Assembly: GCA_900119625.1 (NCBI GenBank)
Contig: FPKD01000002.1
Location: 124,001 to 188,000, forward strand
Source: Olsenella sp. kh2p3
GTDB taxonomy: Bacteria; Actinomycetota; Coriobacteriia; Coriobacteriales; Atopobiaceae
Direction of reading: 5' to 3'
Length of the DNA stretch: 64,000 nucleotides
Position numbers and translations under genes: made by a program. The notes below the pieces were generated by a model, which was given only the letters and a program-made list of their open reading frames with translations, was not told where the DNA came from and searched no databases. Each line of letters begins with the position of its first letter. Within the stretch, counting starts at the first letter, position 1. Shown one piece after another: positions 31,979-40,854 of the stretch.

Positions 31979-33010
31979 CTACCAGCTCACAAGGTCGTCC
32001 GTGATGTCCGAGACGGTCTCGGCGCCGCACATCTCCATCGTGTCCGCAAGTTCGCCTTGCAGCTGGTCGAGAAAGTCCCTCACGCCCTGCTCTCCCCCAC
32101 CGTACATCGCCACTACAAACGGTCGGCACATGAGGACCGCGTTCGCCCCAAGCGCAAGGGCCCGGAAGACGTCGACGCCGCTCCTGATGCCGCCGTCAAC
32201 CAGGACGACAAGTTCGTCTCCCTCAGCGCGGGCAATCTCGGGGAGAACCGTCGCCGTGGTCTCAACACCATCCTGCACGCGCCCGCCGTGGTTTGAAACC
32301 ACAATGCCGTCGGCCCCGGCCTTGAGGGCCTTCTCGGCGCCCCGTTCGGTCATGATTCCCTTGAGGACAAAGGGCGTGTTTGCCGCGTGGCATGCCTTGG
32401 CAATCTCACGCAGCTGCGAGACGTCCTTGGCACCTGCTGGCGGCTGCTGCCCCTTGAGGAAGGGAAGCCCCGCACCATCGATATCCATGGCCACGGCAAC
32501 GGGATGGGCGGTGAACGCAACCTTAAGTTTCTCTCGCACCACGTCCTTGGACCACGGCTTGATGGTGCAGATGCCACAGCCGTCGAGTCCAGAGATGGCG
32601 CGGCAGGCGCCCTCATGGAGCGATGCCGCAAGGCCGTCGCCCGTCCACCCCAGCGTACCCGCGGCCGCAGCGGCGTGGAGCATCACATTGTTGTAGGTCT
32701 CCATGTCGTACTTGGGGCCGTAGTGGCGGTTCACATCGCCCAGGGGGCCAACCATCACGGGGAGCGAGAGCTTGCGCCCAAAGAGCGTCACGGAGGTGTC
32801 CGGAACATACGGCTCGTGGATGGTGTCCATGTGAAGCATCACGGACTGCCAGGCCTCGTAATTGCGGATGGCAACCGTCCCCGTGCCCTTTGCGCCCGGG
32901 CCGGGTATGCAATTGCGACAAGCTCTCCCGTCACAGACCGGGCACGCCTTGCAGCTGCCCATCTGTCCCCGAGCGGCTTCAGCCAGTTCTGCGTAGCTCA
33001 TGCGTCCCAT
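31979..33010 (-). CDS. FMN-dependent alpha-hydroxy-acid oxidizing protein (lactate oxidase/dehydrogenase family)
   Basis: This 343-aa TIM-barrel flavoprotein belongs to the LldD/lactate-oxidase family. FMN and catalytic elements are visible: VMVGPLGDVN, VLKGIMTERGAEKA with the flavin Lys, the catalytic SNHGGR, and LVDGGIRSGVDVFRALALGA. The N-terminus carries a cysteine cluster CKACPVCDGRACRNC (residues 20-34), seen in anaerobe members of this family and perhaps binding metal or Fe-S. The oxidised substrate (lactate or another 2-hydroxy acid) is not certain. ATG 33010 follows AGGGGG. A terminator hairpin lies 17-43 bp upstream. Confidence 0.9.
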   Translation of the reverse strand: MGRMSYAELAEAARGQMGSCKACPVCDGRACRNCIPGPGAKGTGTVAIRNYEAWQSVMLHMDTIHEPYVPDTSVTLFGRKLSLPVMVGPLGDVNRHYGPKYDMETYNNVMLHAAAAAGTLGWTGDGLAASLHEGACRAISGLDGCGICTIKPWSKDVVREKLKVAFTAHPVAVAMDIDGAGLPFLKGQQPPAGAKDVSQLREIAKACHAANTPFVLKGIMTERGAEKALKAGADGIVVSNHGGRVQDGVETTATVLPEIARAEGDELVVLVDGGIRSGVDVFRALALGANAVLMCRPFVVAMYGGGEQGVRDFLDQLQGELADTMEMCGAETVSDITDDLVSW

Positions 33011-33026
33011 GAAATCCCCCTAAACG

Positions 33027-33053
33027 AAAAGGGCCACGGAGGTCCCGCGGCCC
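33027..33053 (-). terminator. Terminator hairpin between proS and the oxidase gene
   Basis: Stem GGGCCGCGG/CCGTGGCCC (one G-T pair) plus TTTT on the minus strand. It lies after proS and only 17 bp before the oxidase ATG, so it either ends the proS transcript or acts as an attenuator in the oxidase leader. Confidence 0.7.
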
Positions 33054-33087
33054 ACAGGTGAACCAATGCCAAACGATACGCGCTGAA

Positions 33088-33116
33088 TGAGACAAAGGGA
33101 AACTCCCTTTGTCTCA
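33088..33116 (-). terminator. Perfect hairpin overlapping the proS stop codon
   Basis: Perfect 13-bp arms TGAGACAAAGGGA and TCCCTTTGTCTCA with a 3-nt loop. The first three bases of the left arm on the minus strand are the proS stop. There is no T-run, so it may protect the mRNA 3' end or work with the next hairpin. Confidence 0.6.
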
Positions 33117-34829
33117 CGCGCGCTCGGAGACGACGCGGGCCGAGAGGAGCGAGGCCACCTCGTCGATGGCAACCTCGGTGCGCTCGCCGGTCGCTCGAAC
33201 CTTGAGCTCCACGTTGCCGTTCTTGATGGCCTTCTTGCCGCAGACCACCTGGTACGGGAAGCCCATGAGGTCCGCATCGGCAAACTTGACGCCTGGGCGC
33301 TCCTTGCGATCGTCCACGATGACCTCGACGCCCGCGGCGAGAAGCTCCTCGGCCACGCGCGAGGCAACGGGCCACACCACGTCGTCGTTCACGTCGAGAG
33401 GGACGACCTCGACCTCGTAGGGCGCAACTGCCACGGGAAACGAGATGCCGTGCTCGTCGTGGTGCTGCTCGACCACGGCCGCCAGCATGCGGGAGACGCC
33501 GATGCCGTAGCAGCCCATCTGGAAGGGCTTCTCGACGCCGTCGGGGTCGGCGAAGGTGGCACCCATGGTCTCGGAGTACTTGGTGCCCAGCTGGAAGACC
33601 TGACCAACCTCAATGCCACGGGCAGCCTTAAGAGGCGCGCCGCACTTGGGGCATATGTCGCCAGCCTTGGCGGTGATGACGTCCACCCAGCGGCCAATCG
33701 TGAAGTCGCGGCCCTGCTTAGCATGCACATAGTGGTAGCCCGAATCGTTGGCACCGATGGCCCACCAGGAGGAGTTACGCAGGGACTCGTCGGCGCAGGC
33801 GCCAACGCCCTCAGGAAGGTCGATGGGGCCAATGAAGCCCTTGACGAGCCCGTACTGCACAAGCTCCTCGTCGCTCATCATGTGGTAGGCGCCAAAGGCG
33901 TGCTCGGCCTTCACGTCGTTCATCTCGTGGTCGCCGGGGACGAAGCACACCCAGGGCTTGCCGTCGCCGTCGACAAGCGCGAGCGCCTTCCTCGTGGCGG
34001 CCTCGGGCACCTTGAGAAACGCCGCGAGGTCCGCGATGGTCTCGCAACCAGGGGTCTCGAGCTTCTCGAGGTCACCCTCCTCGCCCTCGACGAGGTTGAT
34101 GGGGGCCGTGGCGGCCTCGGTGTCTGCCGCAAAGCCGCAGTCGTCGCAGTAGACGATCTCGGCCTCGCCGGCGTCTGCAAGTGCCATGAACTCGACGGAG
34201 GTGTCGCCACCAATCTGGCCGGAGTCCGCAACCACGGGGAGCGCGCGCAGCCCCACGCGCTCGCAGATGCGCGCGTAGGCACCCTTCTCGTCGTTGTAGG
34301 ACTTCTGCATGCCCTCGACGTCGGCGTCGAAGGAGTAGCCGTCCTTCATGATGAACTCACGGCCACGCATGAGGCCAAAGCGGGGACGCAGCTCGTCGCG
34401 GAACTTGTCCTGAATCTGGTAAAGCGTCACGGGGAGCTGCTTGTAGGAGCGTAGCTCGTTGCGGACGAGGTCGGTGAAGGACTCCTCGTGCGTGGGGCCA
34501 AGGGCAAACTCGCGCTCGTGGCGGTCCTTCAGGCGCATGAGCTCCGGGCCGTAGGCGCTCCAGCGGCCGGACTGGCGCCACAGCTCGCCGTCGGTGAGGA
34601 TGGGGACGAGCATCTCCTGCGCGCCAATGCCCTCCATCTCGTCGCGAATCACGGCCTCGATCTTCATGAGCGAGCGCCACGCAAGCGGCAGGTAGCTGTA
34701 GAGACCAGAGGCGGACTTGCGGATCATTCCCGCACGGAGCAAAAGCCTGTGACTTGCAAGCTCCGCCTCCGCGGGATCCTCCTTGAGCGTAGGCGCATAG
34801 AGCCCGGTCATCCTTGCATACGTTCTCAC
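33114..34829 (-). CDS. proS: Prolyl-tRNA synthetase (bacterial type with editing insertion)
   Basis: This class II aminoacyl-tRNA synthetase charges tRNA-Pro. The chosen product is about 571 aa, the usual length of the bacterial form with an INS (YbaK-like) editing domain between motifs 2 and 3. Motif 1 lies around GLYSYLPLAWR, motif 2 around FRDELRPRFGLMRGREFIMKD, motif 3 near MGCYGIGVSRMLAAVVEQ. The INS domain is visible as the central FLKVPEAATRKALALVDGDG region. GTG 34829 follows AGAGGA with good spacing; ATG 34811 (MTGLYAPTL) is the alternative. It is the last gene of the frr-to-proS cluster. Confidence 0.95.
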   Translation of the reverse strand: MRTYARMTGLYAPTLKEDPAEAELASHRLLLRAGMIRKSASGLYSYLPLAWRSLMKIEAVIRDEMEGIGAQEMLVPILTDGELWRQSGRWSAYGPELMRLKDRHEREFALGPTHEESFTDLVRNELRSYKQLPVTLYQIQDKFRDELRPRFGLMRGREFIMKDGYSFDADVEGMQKSYNDEKGAYARICERVGLRALPVVADSGQIGGDTSVEFMALADAGEAEIVYCDDCGFAADTEAATAPINLVEGEEGDLEKLETPGCETIADLAAFLKVPEAATRKALALVDGDGKPWVCFVPGDHEMNDVKAEHAFGAYHMMSDEELVQYGLVKGFIGPIDLPEGVGACADESLRNSSWWAIGANDSGYHYVHAKQGRDFTIGRWVDVITAKAGDICPKCGAPLKAARGIEVGQVFQLGTKYSETMGATFADPDGVEKPFQMGCYGIGVSRMLAAVVEQHHDEHGISFPVAVAPYEVEVVPLDVNDDVVWPVASRVAEELLAAGVEVIVDDRKERPGVKFADADLMGFPYQVVCGKKAIKNGNVELKVRATGERTEVAIDEVASLLSARVVSERA

Positions 34830-34904
34830 GGTGAAAGTCCTCTCCCCCGGCAAACTGGCCGGGCGTCATGCGCCGAAACCGACGCTATGCAATTCTACGG
34901 CCGA

Positions 34905-35999
34905 TTAGGCATCAAGGGCGCCGGGGAAGCGCCGCTCGATCTCGGCCATGAGTTCGTCCACGATCTTGTCAGCAGGAACCTTGCGCAGCGGCTTGCCACC
35001 CTCGAAGAGCATGGCCTGCCCGTGACCGCATGCCACGCCAAGGTCTGCATCAGAGGCCTCGCCGGGCCCGTTCACCACGCACCCCATGACAGCAACGGTG
35101 ATGGGCGCCTTCACGGCAGAGAGGCGCTTGCCCACCTCCTCGGCAATGGGAATCATGTCGACTTGGCAACGGCCGCAGGTGGGACAGCTCACGAGCTCGG
35201 GCGAGCGGCGGCGCAAGCCAAGCGCCGAGAGGAGCTCCCAGGCAACCGCGACCTCCTCGACCGGGTCTGCGGTGAGCGAGAGGCGCATGGTGTCGCCAAT
35301 GCCCTCCTCGAGGAGGATCCCCACGCCCGCGGCGTTCTTGACCGTGCCCTGGCGAAGCGTACCCGCCTCGGTCACGCCCACGTGAAGCGGCACCTCGGGC
35401 AGCGCCTTCGAGAGCGCGCGGTAGGTCGCAAGCGTGGTGGGCACACTGTGTGCCTTGGCGGAAAGCACCACGTCGAGAAAGCCACGGTCGCGGAAGTGCT
35501 CGACAAACCCCTCGGCAGAGGCAACGAGCTTCTCGGGAAGCGTGAGGTCCTGCCTGGCGGCGACCTTCTCGTCGAGCGAGCCCGCGTTGACGCCAATGCG
35601 GATGGGAATGCCCGCCTCGCCGCAGGCATCTATCACAGCGTCCACGCGATCCCAGGAGCCGATGTTGCCCGGATTCACGCGCAGGGCCGCCGCACCGCGG
35701 GCAGCAGCACCCAGGGCAAGCCGGTAGTCAAAGTGAATGTCCGCGATCACAGGCAGCGGCGACTCCGCGCAGATGCGCTCGAAGCCATCGAGTGACTCCG
35801 CGTTAGGAATCGCCACGCGGATGATCTCACAGCCGGCGTCCGCAAGTCGCCTAATCTGGGCAAGGGTGGCCGCAGCGTCTGCCGTCTTGGTGGTGCACAT
35901 CGACTGCACCGAGACGGGCGCCCCACCGCCCACGGCGACGTTGCCAACCATGACGCGCCTGGTTAGTTCGCGGGGAAGCTTCTGAGTGCTGGTATCCAT
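34905..35999 (-). CDS. ispG: 4-hydroxy-3-methylbut-2-en-1-yl diphosphate synthase
   Basis: IspG (GcpE) is the [4Fe-4S] enzyme that makes HMBPP in the MEP isoprenoid pathway. It is 364 aa from ATG 35999. The N-terminal TIM barrel begins with PVSVQSMCTTKTAD. The C-terminal cluster domain has the ligand pattern SCPTCGRC with a later Cys in VAVMGCVVNGPGEA. The ATG lies just past the rseP stop, nearly overlapping it. Dxr for the same pathway is encoded two genes upstream. The enzyme fits an anaerobic or microaerophilic organism with functional Fe-S assembly. Confidence 0.95.
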   Translation of the reverse strand: MDTSTQKLPRELTRRVMVGNVAVGGGAPVSVQSMCTTKTADAAATLAQIRRLADAGCEIIRVAIPNAESLDGFERICAESPLPVIADIHFDYRLALGAAARGAAALRVNPGNIGSWDRVDAVIDACGEAGIPIRIGVNAGSLDEKVAARQDLTLPEKLVASAEGFVEHFRDRGFLDVVLSAKAHSVPTTLATYRALSKALPEVPLHVGVTEAGTLRQGTVKNAAGVGILLEEGIGDTMRLSLTADPVEEVAVAWELLSALGLRRRSPELVSCPTCGRCQVDMIPIAEEVGKRLSAVKAPITVAVMGCVVNGPGEASDADLGVACGHGQAMLFEGGKPLRKVPADKIVDELMAEIERRFPGALDA

Positions 36000-36000
36000 G

Positions 36001-37380
36001 TCAGCCGCCAATCACAAAGGTCACGATGTCGTTTCTCATGGCCACGACAAAGACGAAGAGGAAGAACGCAAGGCCCACGTAGCTCACGATGGTCTGAGCA
36101 CGCGCGGAGACCTGGCGCCGAGAGATGGCCTGGATTATCTCGATAAGGATCTTTCCACCGTCAAGCGGGGGGATGGGAAGCAGGTTCATGAAGCCAAGCG
36201 ACATCGAGATGGCACCAATGAAGAAGGCGAGCGTGGGAACACCAGCGGAGGCCGCCTCGGAGGCCATGACCGAGATGCCCACAACAGAGCTCGACTGGTC
36301 GAGTACCTCCATGGTGTGCGTGGGCACGATGAGCTTCACGGCGTACTCTGCCACCAGTCCACCGTACGCCACGGACCCGCGAAGCGCCTGGCCAAGCGAG
36401 GGATAGTAAGTGTAGGCCTGGTTGGTGATGCCCAGGTACTCCGCCGCCTGGCCATCAACCAGGTCGACGGTGGTCTCGGACGTCGAGCCGTCTCTCTCGT
36501 AGTCGAGCGTGAAGTCGGTCCCGGACTCCAGGTAGGGCTTGATTGCGGCGACAAGGTCATCGTAGGTGGAGACGGACTCTCCATCCACGGCCGTAATGCG
36601 GTCGCCCGCCTCGAGGCCCGCCGCCTCTGCAAAGGAGCCTGGGGAGACACTGCCAATTATTGGCTCATTCGAGGCAACCTGCACGCCCATGACCATGAAG
36701 GACGCCGTGACAACTACGAGCGCCACCAGAAGGTTCACCACGGGGCCGGCAAGGAGCATCGCGCAGCGGCGCCAGAAGCCGCACCCAAGGTAGGTGCGCC
36801 CACGCTCGCGAGAAAGAAACTCGTCCGCGCTCATGCCGGGGTCGCGCGGCTCACCGTAGTTGGTGGTCCCCGCCTGCGAGAAGTCGTGCCCACGGTCGTA
36901 CTCGGTGCGAAGGCCGACGTCGCGCCGGAGCGTCTCGAAGCTCGCAGGCCAGTCGGACTGGCCCTCGTGCTCACCAAGCGCAGGATCGTAGTAGGGCCTC
37001 ACTGCTGCCCAGTCAGTGAGCGTGGCGAGAAGCCCGTATGTCCGATCGACGTCGCAGCCCAGCTGGGAGGCCAGATCGCTCACGGCAATCCTGCCGGCGC
37101 GCTGCACGGCCATGAGCGCCGCACCAAGGAGCTCGTCGCCAGAGTTCTCCATGCCACAGATGCGCGTATACCCGCCAAGCAGGATGGGGGTCACGCCAAT
37201 CTCGGTACCATGGTCCTTGCTCTTGTGCGAGATCTTGAAGCGGCACGGCATGCCAAGGAAGAACTCGGTCACACGCACACCGCACGCGCGGGCAGCAAGG
37301 TAGTGCCCACCCTCGTGCACAAAGACGAGGAGCGAGAGAACCACCACGCCCCAGAAGATTGCAGAGACAACCCCCGTCAT
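36001..37380 (-). CDS. rseP: RseP-family site-2 protease with an unusual insertion
   Basis: This 459-aa intramembrane metalloprotease has HEGGH (residues 22-26) in the first helix, a PDZ domain around SPGSFAEAAGLEAGDRITAVDG, and FMNLLPIPPLDGGKI as the third-ligand motif near the C-terminus. It cleaves membrane-bound regulators or remnant signal peptides. Between the ILLGGYTRICG strand and the second membrane helix lies an extra segment of about 80 residues with a helix-turn-helix-like stretch (IAVSDLASQLGCDVDRTYGL), not normal for RseP. It overlaps dxr by 4 nt (ATGA). Confidence 0.92.
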   Translation of the reverse strand: MTGVVSAIFWGVVVLSLLVFVHEGGHYLAARACGVRVTEFFLGMPCRFKISHKSKDHGTEIGVTPILLGGYTRICGMENSGDELLGAALMAVQRAGRIAVSDLASQLGCDVDRTYGLLATLTDWAAVRPYYDPALGEHEGQSDWPASFETLRRDVGLRTEYDRGHDFSQAGTTNYGEPRDPGMSADEFLSRERGRTYLGCGFWRRCAMLLAGPVVNLLVALVVVTASFMVMGVQVASNEPIIGSVSPGSFAEAAGLEAGDRITAVDGESVSTYDDLVAAIKPYLESGTDFTLDYERDGSTSETTVDLVDGQAAEYLGITNQAYTYYPSLGQALRGSVAYGGLVAEYAVKLIVPTHTMEVLDQSSSVVGISVMASEAASAGVPTLAFFIGAISMSLGFMNLLPIPPLDGGKILIEIIQAISRRQVSARAQTIVSYVGLAFFLFVFVVAMRNDIVTFVIGG

Positions 37381-38576
37381 GCGCGGATTTCCCTGATGAC
37401 GGAGCGTGCGAGCTGCCGCGACCTGGCATCGACCTCAGCCAGCTGCGCCAGGTTGTCTACGGGCACCGCCTTCGTGGCATTCATGACGGACGAGATGACG
37501 CGCTCGATGTCGAGGAATCCGCACTCCCCTGCCCGAAACGCCGCATTGGCAACCTCGTTGGCGGCGTTGGCAGCACACGGCATGGTTCCGGCAATGCGAC
37601 CGGCTTCCTTGATGAGGGCAAGGCACCCAAAGGTCTTCTCGTCAGCCTCGCCAAAGGTAACGGGGGCCTCGTGGCACCAGTCCACCGGGACCGTTGGGAC
37701 AGACCAGCGCTCAGGGTAGCTCAGCGCGTACTGGATGGGGATGCGCATGTCAGAGGGTCCAAGCTGGGCCTTCACGGAGCCGTCTGCAAACTCCACCATC
37801 GAGTGGATGCGGCTCTGGCGCTGCACGAGCACGCGGATGTCGTCGATGCCCACGCCAAAGAGGTGGTGCGCCTCGATGACCTCAAGGCCCTTGTTGGTAA
37901 GCGTCGCGCAGTCGATGGTGATCTTTGGACCCATGGTCCAGGTGGGATGCGCGAGGGCGTCCCCCGGCGTCACGCGAGAGAGCTGGCTTCTGCTCATGCC
38001 ATAGAAGGGACCACCCGAGCAGGTAAGCCATATGTGATTGATGTCCTGGTCCCTCTCGCCAACAAGGCACTGGTAGATGGCACTGTGCTCGGAGTCAACG
38101 GGAATGAGCTTGCCAGGCTTGGCAAGCGGCATGAGAAGGTCGCCGGCAACGACAATCGACTCCTTGTTGGCGTAGGCAAGTATCTTGCCGGCCTTGAGCG
38201 CCGCATAGCCAGCTGCCATGCCCGCCTCGCCCACTACGGCGTTAACCACGCAATCGACGTTGGGAAGCTCAGCGAGTTCCATGACCGCATCTGGGCCAAA
38301 GCCAAGCTCGCACCCAGACGGAACCTCCTCAAGCGCTACGTCACCCTTACGGGAGGCATCCGCAACGGCAAGGTGTGTGGCACCAAACTCGCGAGCAGCC
38401 TCAACAAGCCGCTCGCAGGACGAGTTCACAGAAAGCGCAACCACCTTAAGGCGATCGGCATGCTGACGGCATACGTCGAGCGTCTGCATCCCGATGGAGC
38501 CAGAGCACCCAAGGACCGCAACTCGAAGAACATGCGGCCGTGGGGAGCGCGCTCCAGGACGCTCAAACAAACTCAT
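37377..38576 (-). CDS. dxr: 1-deoxy-D-xylulose 5-phosphate reductoisomerase
   Basis: This is the NADPH-dependent enzyme of the first committed MEP-pathway step (DXP to MEP). It is 399 aa, the normal length. The nucleotide-binding VAVLGCSGSIGMQTLDV is at the N-terminus; the substrate and metal region has YANKESIVVAG, PVDSEHSAIYQCL and LTCSGGPFYG. The gene overlaps the cdsA stop and the rseP start by 4 nt each, so cdsA, dxr and rseP are translated in series. Confidence 0.96.
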   Translation of the reverse strand: MSLFERPGARSPRPHVLRVAVLGCSGSIGMQTLDVCRQHADRLKVVALSVNSSCERLVEAAREFGATHLAVADASRKGDVALEEVPSGCELGFGPDAVMELAELPNVDCVVNAVVGEAGMAAGYAALKAGKILAYANKESIVVAGDLLMPLAKPGKLIPVDSEHSAIYQCLVGERDQDINHIWLTCSGGPFYGMSRSQLSRVTPGDALAHPTWTMGPKITIDCATLTNKGLEVIEAHHLFGVGIDDIRVLVQRQSRIHSMVEFADGSVKAQLGPSDMRIPIQYALSYPERWSVPTVPVDWCHEAPVTFGEADEKTFGCLALIKEAGRIAGTMPCAANAANEVANAAFRAGECGFLDIERVISSVMNATKAVPVDNLAQLAEVDARSRQLARSVIREIRA

Positions 38577-39526
38577 AGAATTCCCCCAAAGAAAAGTACG
38601 AAGTATGCAGCCATGCTGCCAAAGAGCATGGAGTCAGATCTATCGAGAAGTCCACCGTGGCCAGGCATGAGGTTGCCAGAGTCCTTGACGCCCACACCTC
38701 TCTTGAGGCGAGACTCAAAGAGGTCACCCACGACGCCCGCTATGCCTACAAGAAGCCCGCCCAGTATGGCAAGCGGCATCTCAAGGCCAGCTACTCCAAA
38801 GGCGGCGAGAATAGCCCAGATAATCACGGAGGCAACTATCCCTCCGTAGAAGCCCTCCCAGCTCTTGTGCGGAGAGATGCGCGGCGCCAGCTTGTGGATC
38901 CCAAATCTCGAACCAATGGCGTACGCCATGGCATCGTTTGCCCAGATGGAGAGCATGACGCCAAAGGTGAGCGTGGCTCCCGTGAAGCCTTTGTCGATGA
39001 TGCGGACAAGGACCAGGCTCGAGAAGGTAAGCGAGGTGTAGAGCGGCCCAAATACCGTAATTGCCACATCCCCCACGTTGGCACGCGGGGTGAAGACGTA
39101 CCAAGCCGCACACGCCGCAAGGAGCAGGAAGAGAATGATGACAAGACCCCTCAGGCCATACCCGTAGGCAGCAAGGGGAAACAGCACCGCAGCGGCAAGG
39201 CCAACGCCCTCGTTAGGCATGCGACCGCCCATACGAGCGATGCGGAAGAACTCCGAGCAGCAGAGCCACCCCATGGCGCTAATCATAAGCGTCGTGGCAA
39301 AGGGTCCTAGGTAGAGGCAGACGAGAACGACAATGGCATAGATGGCGCCCGAAGTAGTGCGCGTGAGCAGACGTTCAGTCCACCCGCGTGCGCGCTGCCC
39401 AGCAAGGGCACCAGCAGTACGCTGTGCCTCCTTGGCGTTGCGCCTGTTCTCAAGCTTGTCGATGTGGCGGTCGATGCCAACGCTCTCGCGCTTGTCCCGC
39501 CCTCTGTCTGGGCCCTTCTCGCTCAA
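38573..39526 (-). CDS. cdsA: Phosphatidate cytidylyltransferase
   Basis: CdsA makes CDP-diacylglycerol from CTP and phosphatidic acid at the membrane. The product has about eight membrane helices, and the family signature is visible near the C-terminus as GVKDSGNLMPGHGGLLDRSDS. I chose TTG 39526 because it overlaps the uppS stop (TTGA), as tight coupling in this cluster predicts. This gives 317 aa with a charged 45-residue N-terminal tail. The open frame extends to 39655 inside uppS, but that part reads as a shadow of uppS. Confidence 0.9.
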   Translation of the reverse strand: MSEKGPDRGRDKRESVGIDRHIDKLENRRNAKEAQRTAGALAGQRARGWTERLLTRTTSGAIYAIVVLVCLYLGPFATTLMISAMGWLCCSEFFRIARMGGRMPNEGVGLAAAVLFPLAAYGYGLRGLVIILFLLLAACAAWYVFTPRANVGDVAITVFGPLYTSLTFSSLVLVRIIDKGFTGATLTFGVMLSIWANDAMAYAIGSRFGIHKLAPRISPHKSWEGFYGGIVASVIIWAILAAFGVAGLEMPLAILGGLLVGIAGVVGDLFESRLKRGVGVKDSGNLMPGHGGLLDRSDSMLFGSMAAYFVLFFGGIL

Positions 39527-40308
39527 CGCTCGGTGACACCCCCAAACCGACGGCGGCGTCCCTGAAACGCCTTGACTGCCCGCAGGAAGTCCCAGCGCGA
39601 GAAATCGGGCCACAGGGTGGGAGTCACGTAGAACTCGGTGTAGGCGAGCTGCCAAAGCAGGTAGTTGGAGAGACGCATCTCCCCCGATGTGCGAATGAGA
39701 AGCTCAGGATCGGGAAGCCCGGCGGTGTAAAGCCGAGAAGAGATGGCACTCTCGTCTATGTCCTCAGGACGCAAGGTGCCTGCCGCGACCTCACTTGCAA
39801 GCTCACGAGCAGCGCGCGTAATCTCTGCCCTAGAGCCGTAGTTCACTGCAAGCGCAAACGTCATTCCCGTGTGGTCTGCCGTCTGGGCAAGGCCCTCGCG
39901 AAAGACATCGGCCGTCTCTTTGGGAAGGGCGTCAATGTCGCCAAAGAAGCGCAGCTGCACGTTCTCTTGATGGAAGAGCGGAAGCTCGTTCAAGAGCGTG
40001 GTGGCAAAGAGGTGCATAAGAAGGTCAACCTCATGCTGCGGACGCCGCCAGTTCTCTGTTGAGAAGGCATACACCGAAAGCACGTCGAGGCCAAGCCTCA
40101 CGCTGGTGGTGACAGCCTCGCGCAGCGAGTCGACTCCCGCCACGTGCCCCTCAGAACGGTCGAGGCCACGAGCCTGTGCCCAGCGACCGTTGCCATCCAT
40201 GATGATTGAAACGTGGTGGGGAATGCGCTCCAGGTCAACGTCGGCAAGGCTTATGTCCTCGGGGGGATTGGCGTAGTATTCCCCGAGCTTCTTCTCGTCT
40301 ATATCCAC
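39523..40308 (-). CDS. uppS: Undecaprenyl diphosphate synthase (cis-prenyltransferase)
   Basis: UppS makes the C55 lipid carrier for cell-wall synthesis from FPP and IPP. It is 261 aa. The diphosphate-binding HVSIIMDGNGRWA with catalytic Asp lies at about residues 32-44, and VYAFSTENWRRP and the C-terminal LIRTSGEMRLSNYLLWQ are diagnostic. It directly follows frr (stop at 40309, uppS ATG at 40308) and overlaps cdsA. Confidence 0.96.
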   Translation of the reverse strand: MDIDEKKLGEYYANPPEDISLADVDLERIPHHVSIIMDGNGRWAQARGLDRSEGHVAGVDSLREAVTTSVRLGLDVLSVYAFSTENWRRPQHEVDLLMHLFATTLLNELPLFHQENVQLRFFGDIDALPKETADVFREGLAQTADHTGMTFALAVNYGSRAEITRAARELASEVAAGTLRPEDIDESAISSRLYTAGLPDPELLIRTSGEMRLSNYLLWQLAYTEFYVTPTLWPDFSRWDFLRAVKAFQGRRRRFGGVTER

Positions 40309-40854
40309 CTAGATCTCCATGACTTCGGCGGTCTTCTCCTTGAGCATGGCGTCGACGCGCTTGACGTAGTCATCCGTGAGCTTCTGGACGGCCTTCTTCT
40401 CGCGGGAGACCTCATCCTCCGAGAGCTCCTCGTCGCGATCGAGCTTGTTGTTGGTGTCGCGACGGACATTGCGAATGGAGACGCGCGCCTCCTCGGCTAT
40501 GTCCTTGCACTCGCGAGCAAGCTCGCGGCGGCGCTCCTCGGTGGGCTTGGGGAACGGCAGACGGATGGTGACGCCGTCGTTGGAAGGCGTGATGCCTAAG
40601 TCAGAGGCCTCAATGGCCTTCTCGATGCTCTTGAGGGCGCTCTTGTCCCACGGCTCGATGACCATCATGGATGCCTCGGGGACCTTCACGCCGGCAAGCT
40701 GCGTGATAGGAGTTGGCTGCCCATAGTAGTCAACCTTGATGGGATCAAGGATGTGGGGGTTCGCACGGCCAGTGCGAACGCGTGAGAAGTTCGCCTGGAG
40801 GGCCTCCAGGCACTTGTCCATGTGCTTCTTTGCCTTGTCGGTGTACTGGCTCAT
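40309..40854 (-). CDS. frr: Ribosome recycling factor
   Basis: RRF splits post-termination ribosomes together with EF-G. At 181 aa it has the normal length. Conserved segments include [20 protein letters not shown] near the start, LTQ-like PITQLAGV, and the DEEL...[17 protein letters not shown]-terminal helix. Its ATG overlaps the pyrH stop (ATGA), the classical pyrH-frr pair. Confidence 0.97.
   Translation of the reverse strand: MSQYTDKAKKHMDKCLEALQANFSRVRTGRANPHILDPIKVDYYGQPTPITQLAGVKVPEASMMVIEPWDKSALKSIEKAIEASDLGITPSNDGVTIRLPFPKPTEERRRELARECKDIAEEARVSIRNVRRDTNNKLDRDEELSEDEVSREKKAVQKLTDDYVKRVDAMLKEKTAEVMEI

Noticed and set aside
35986..37719. Long plus-strand open frame opposite rseP and dxr
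   Set aside because: It crosses the boundary of two real genes and contains no conserved domain.
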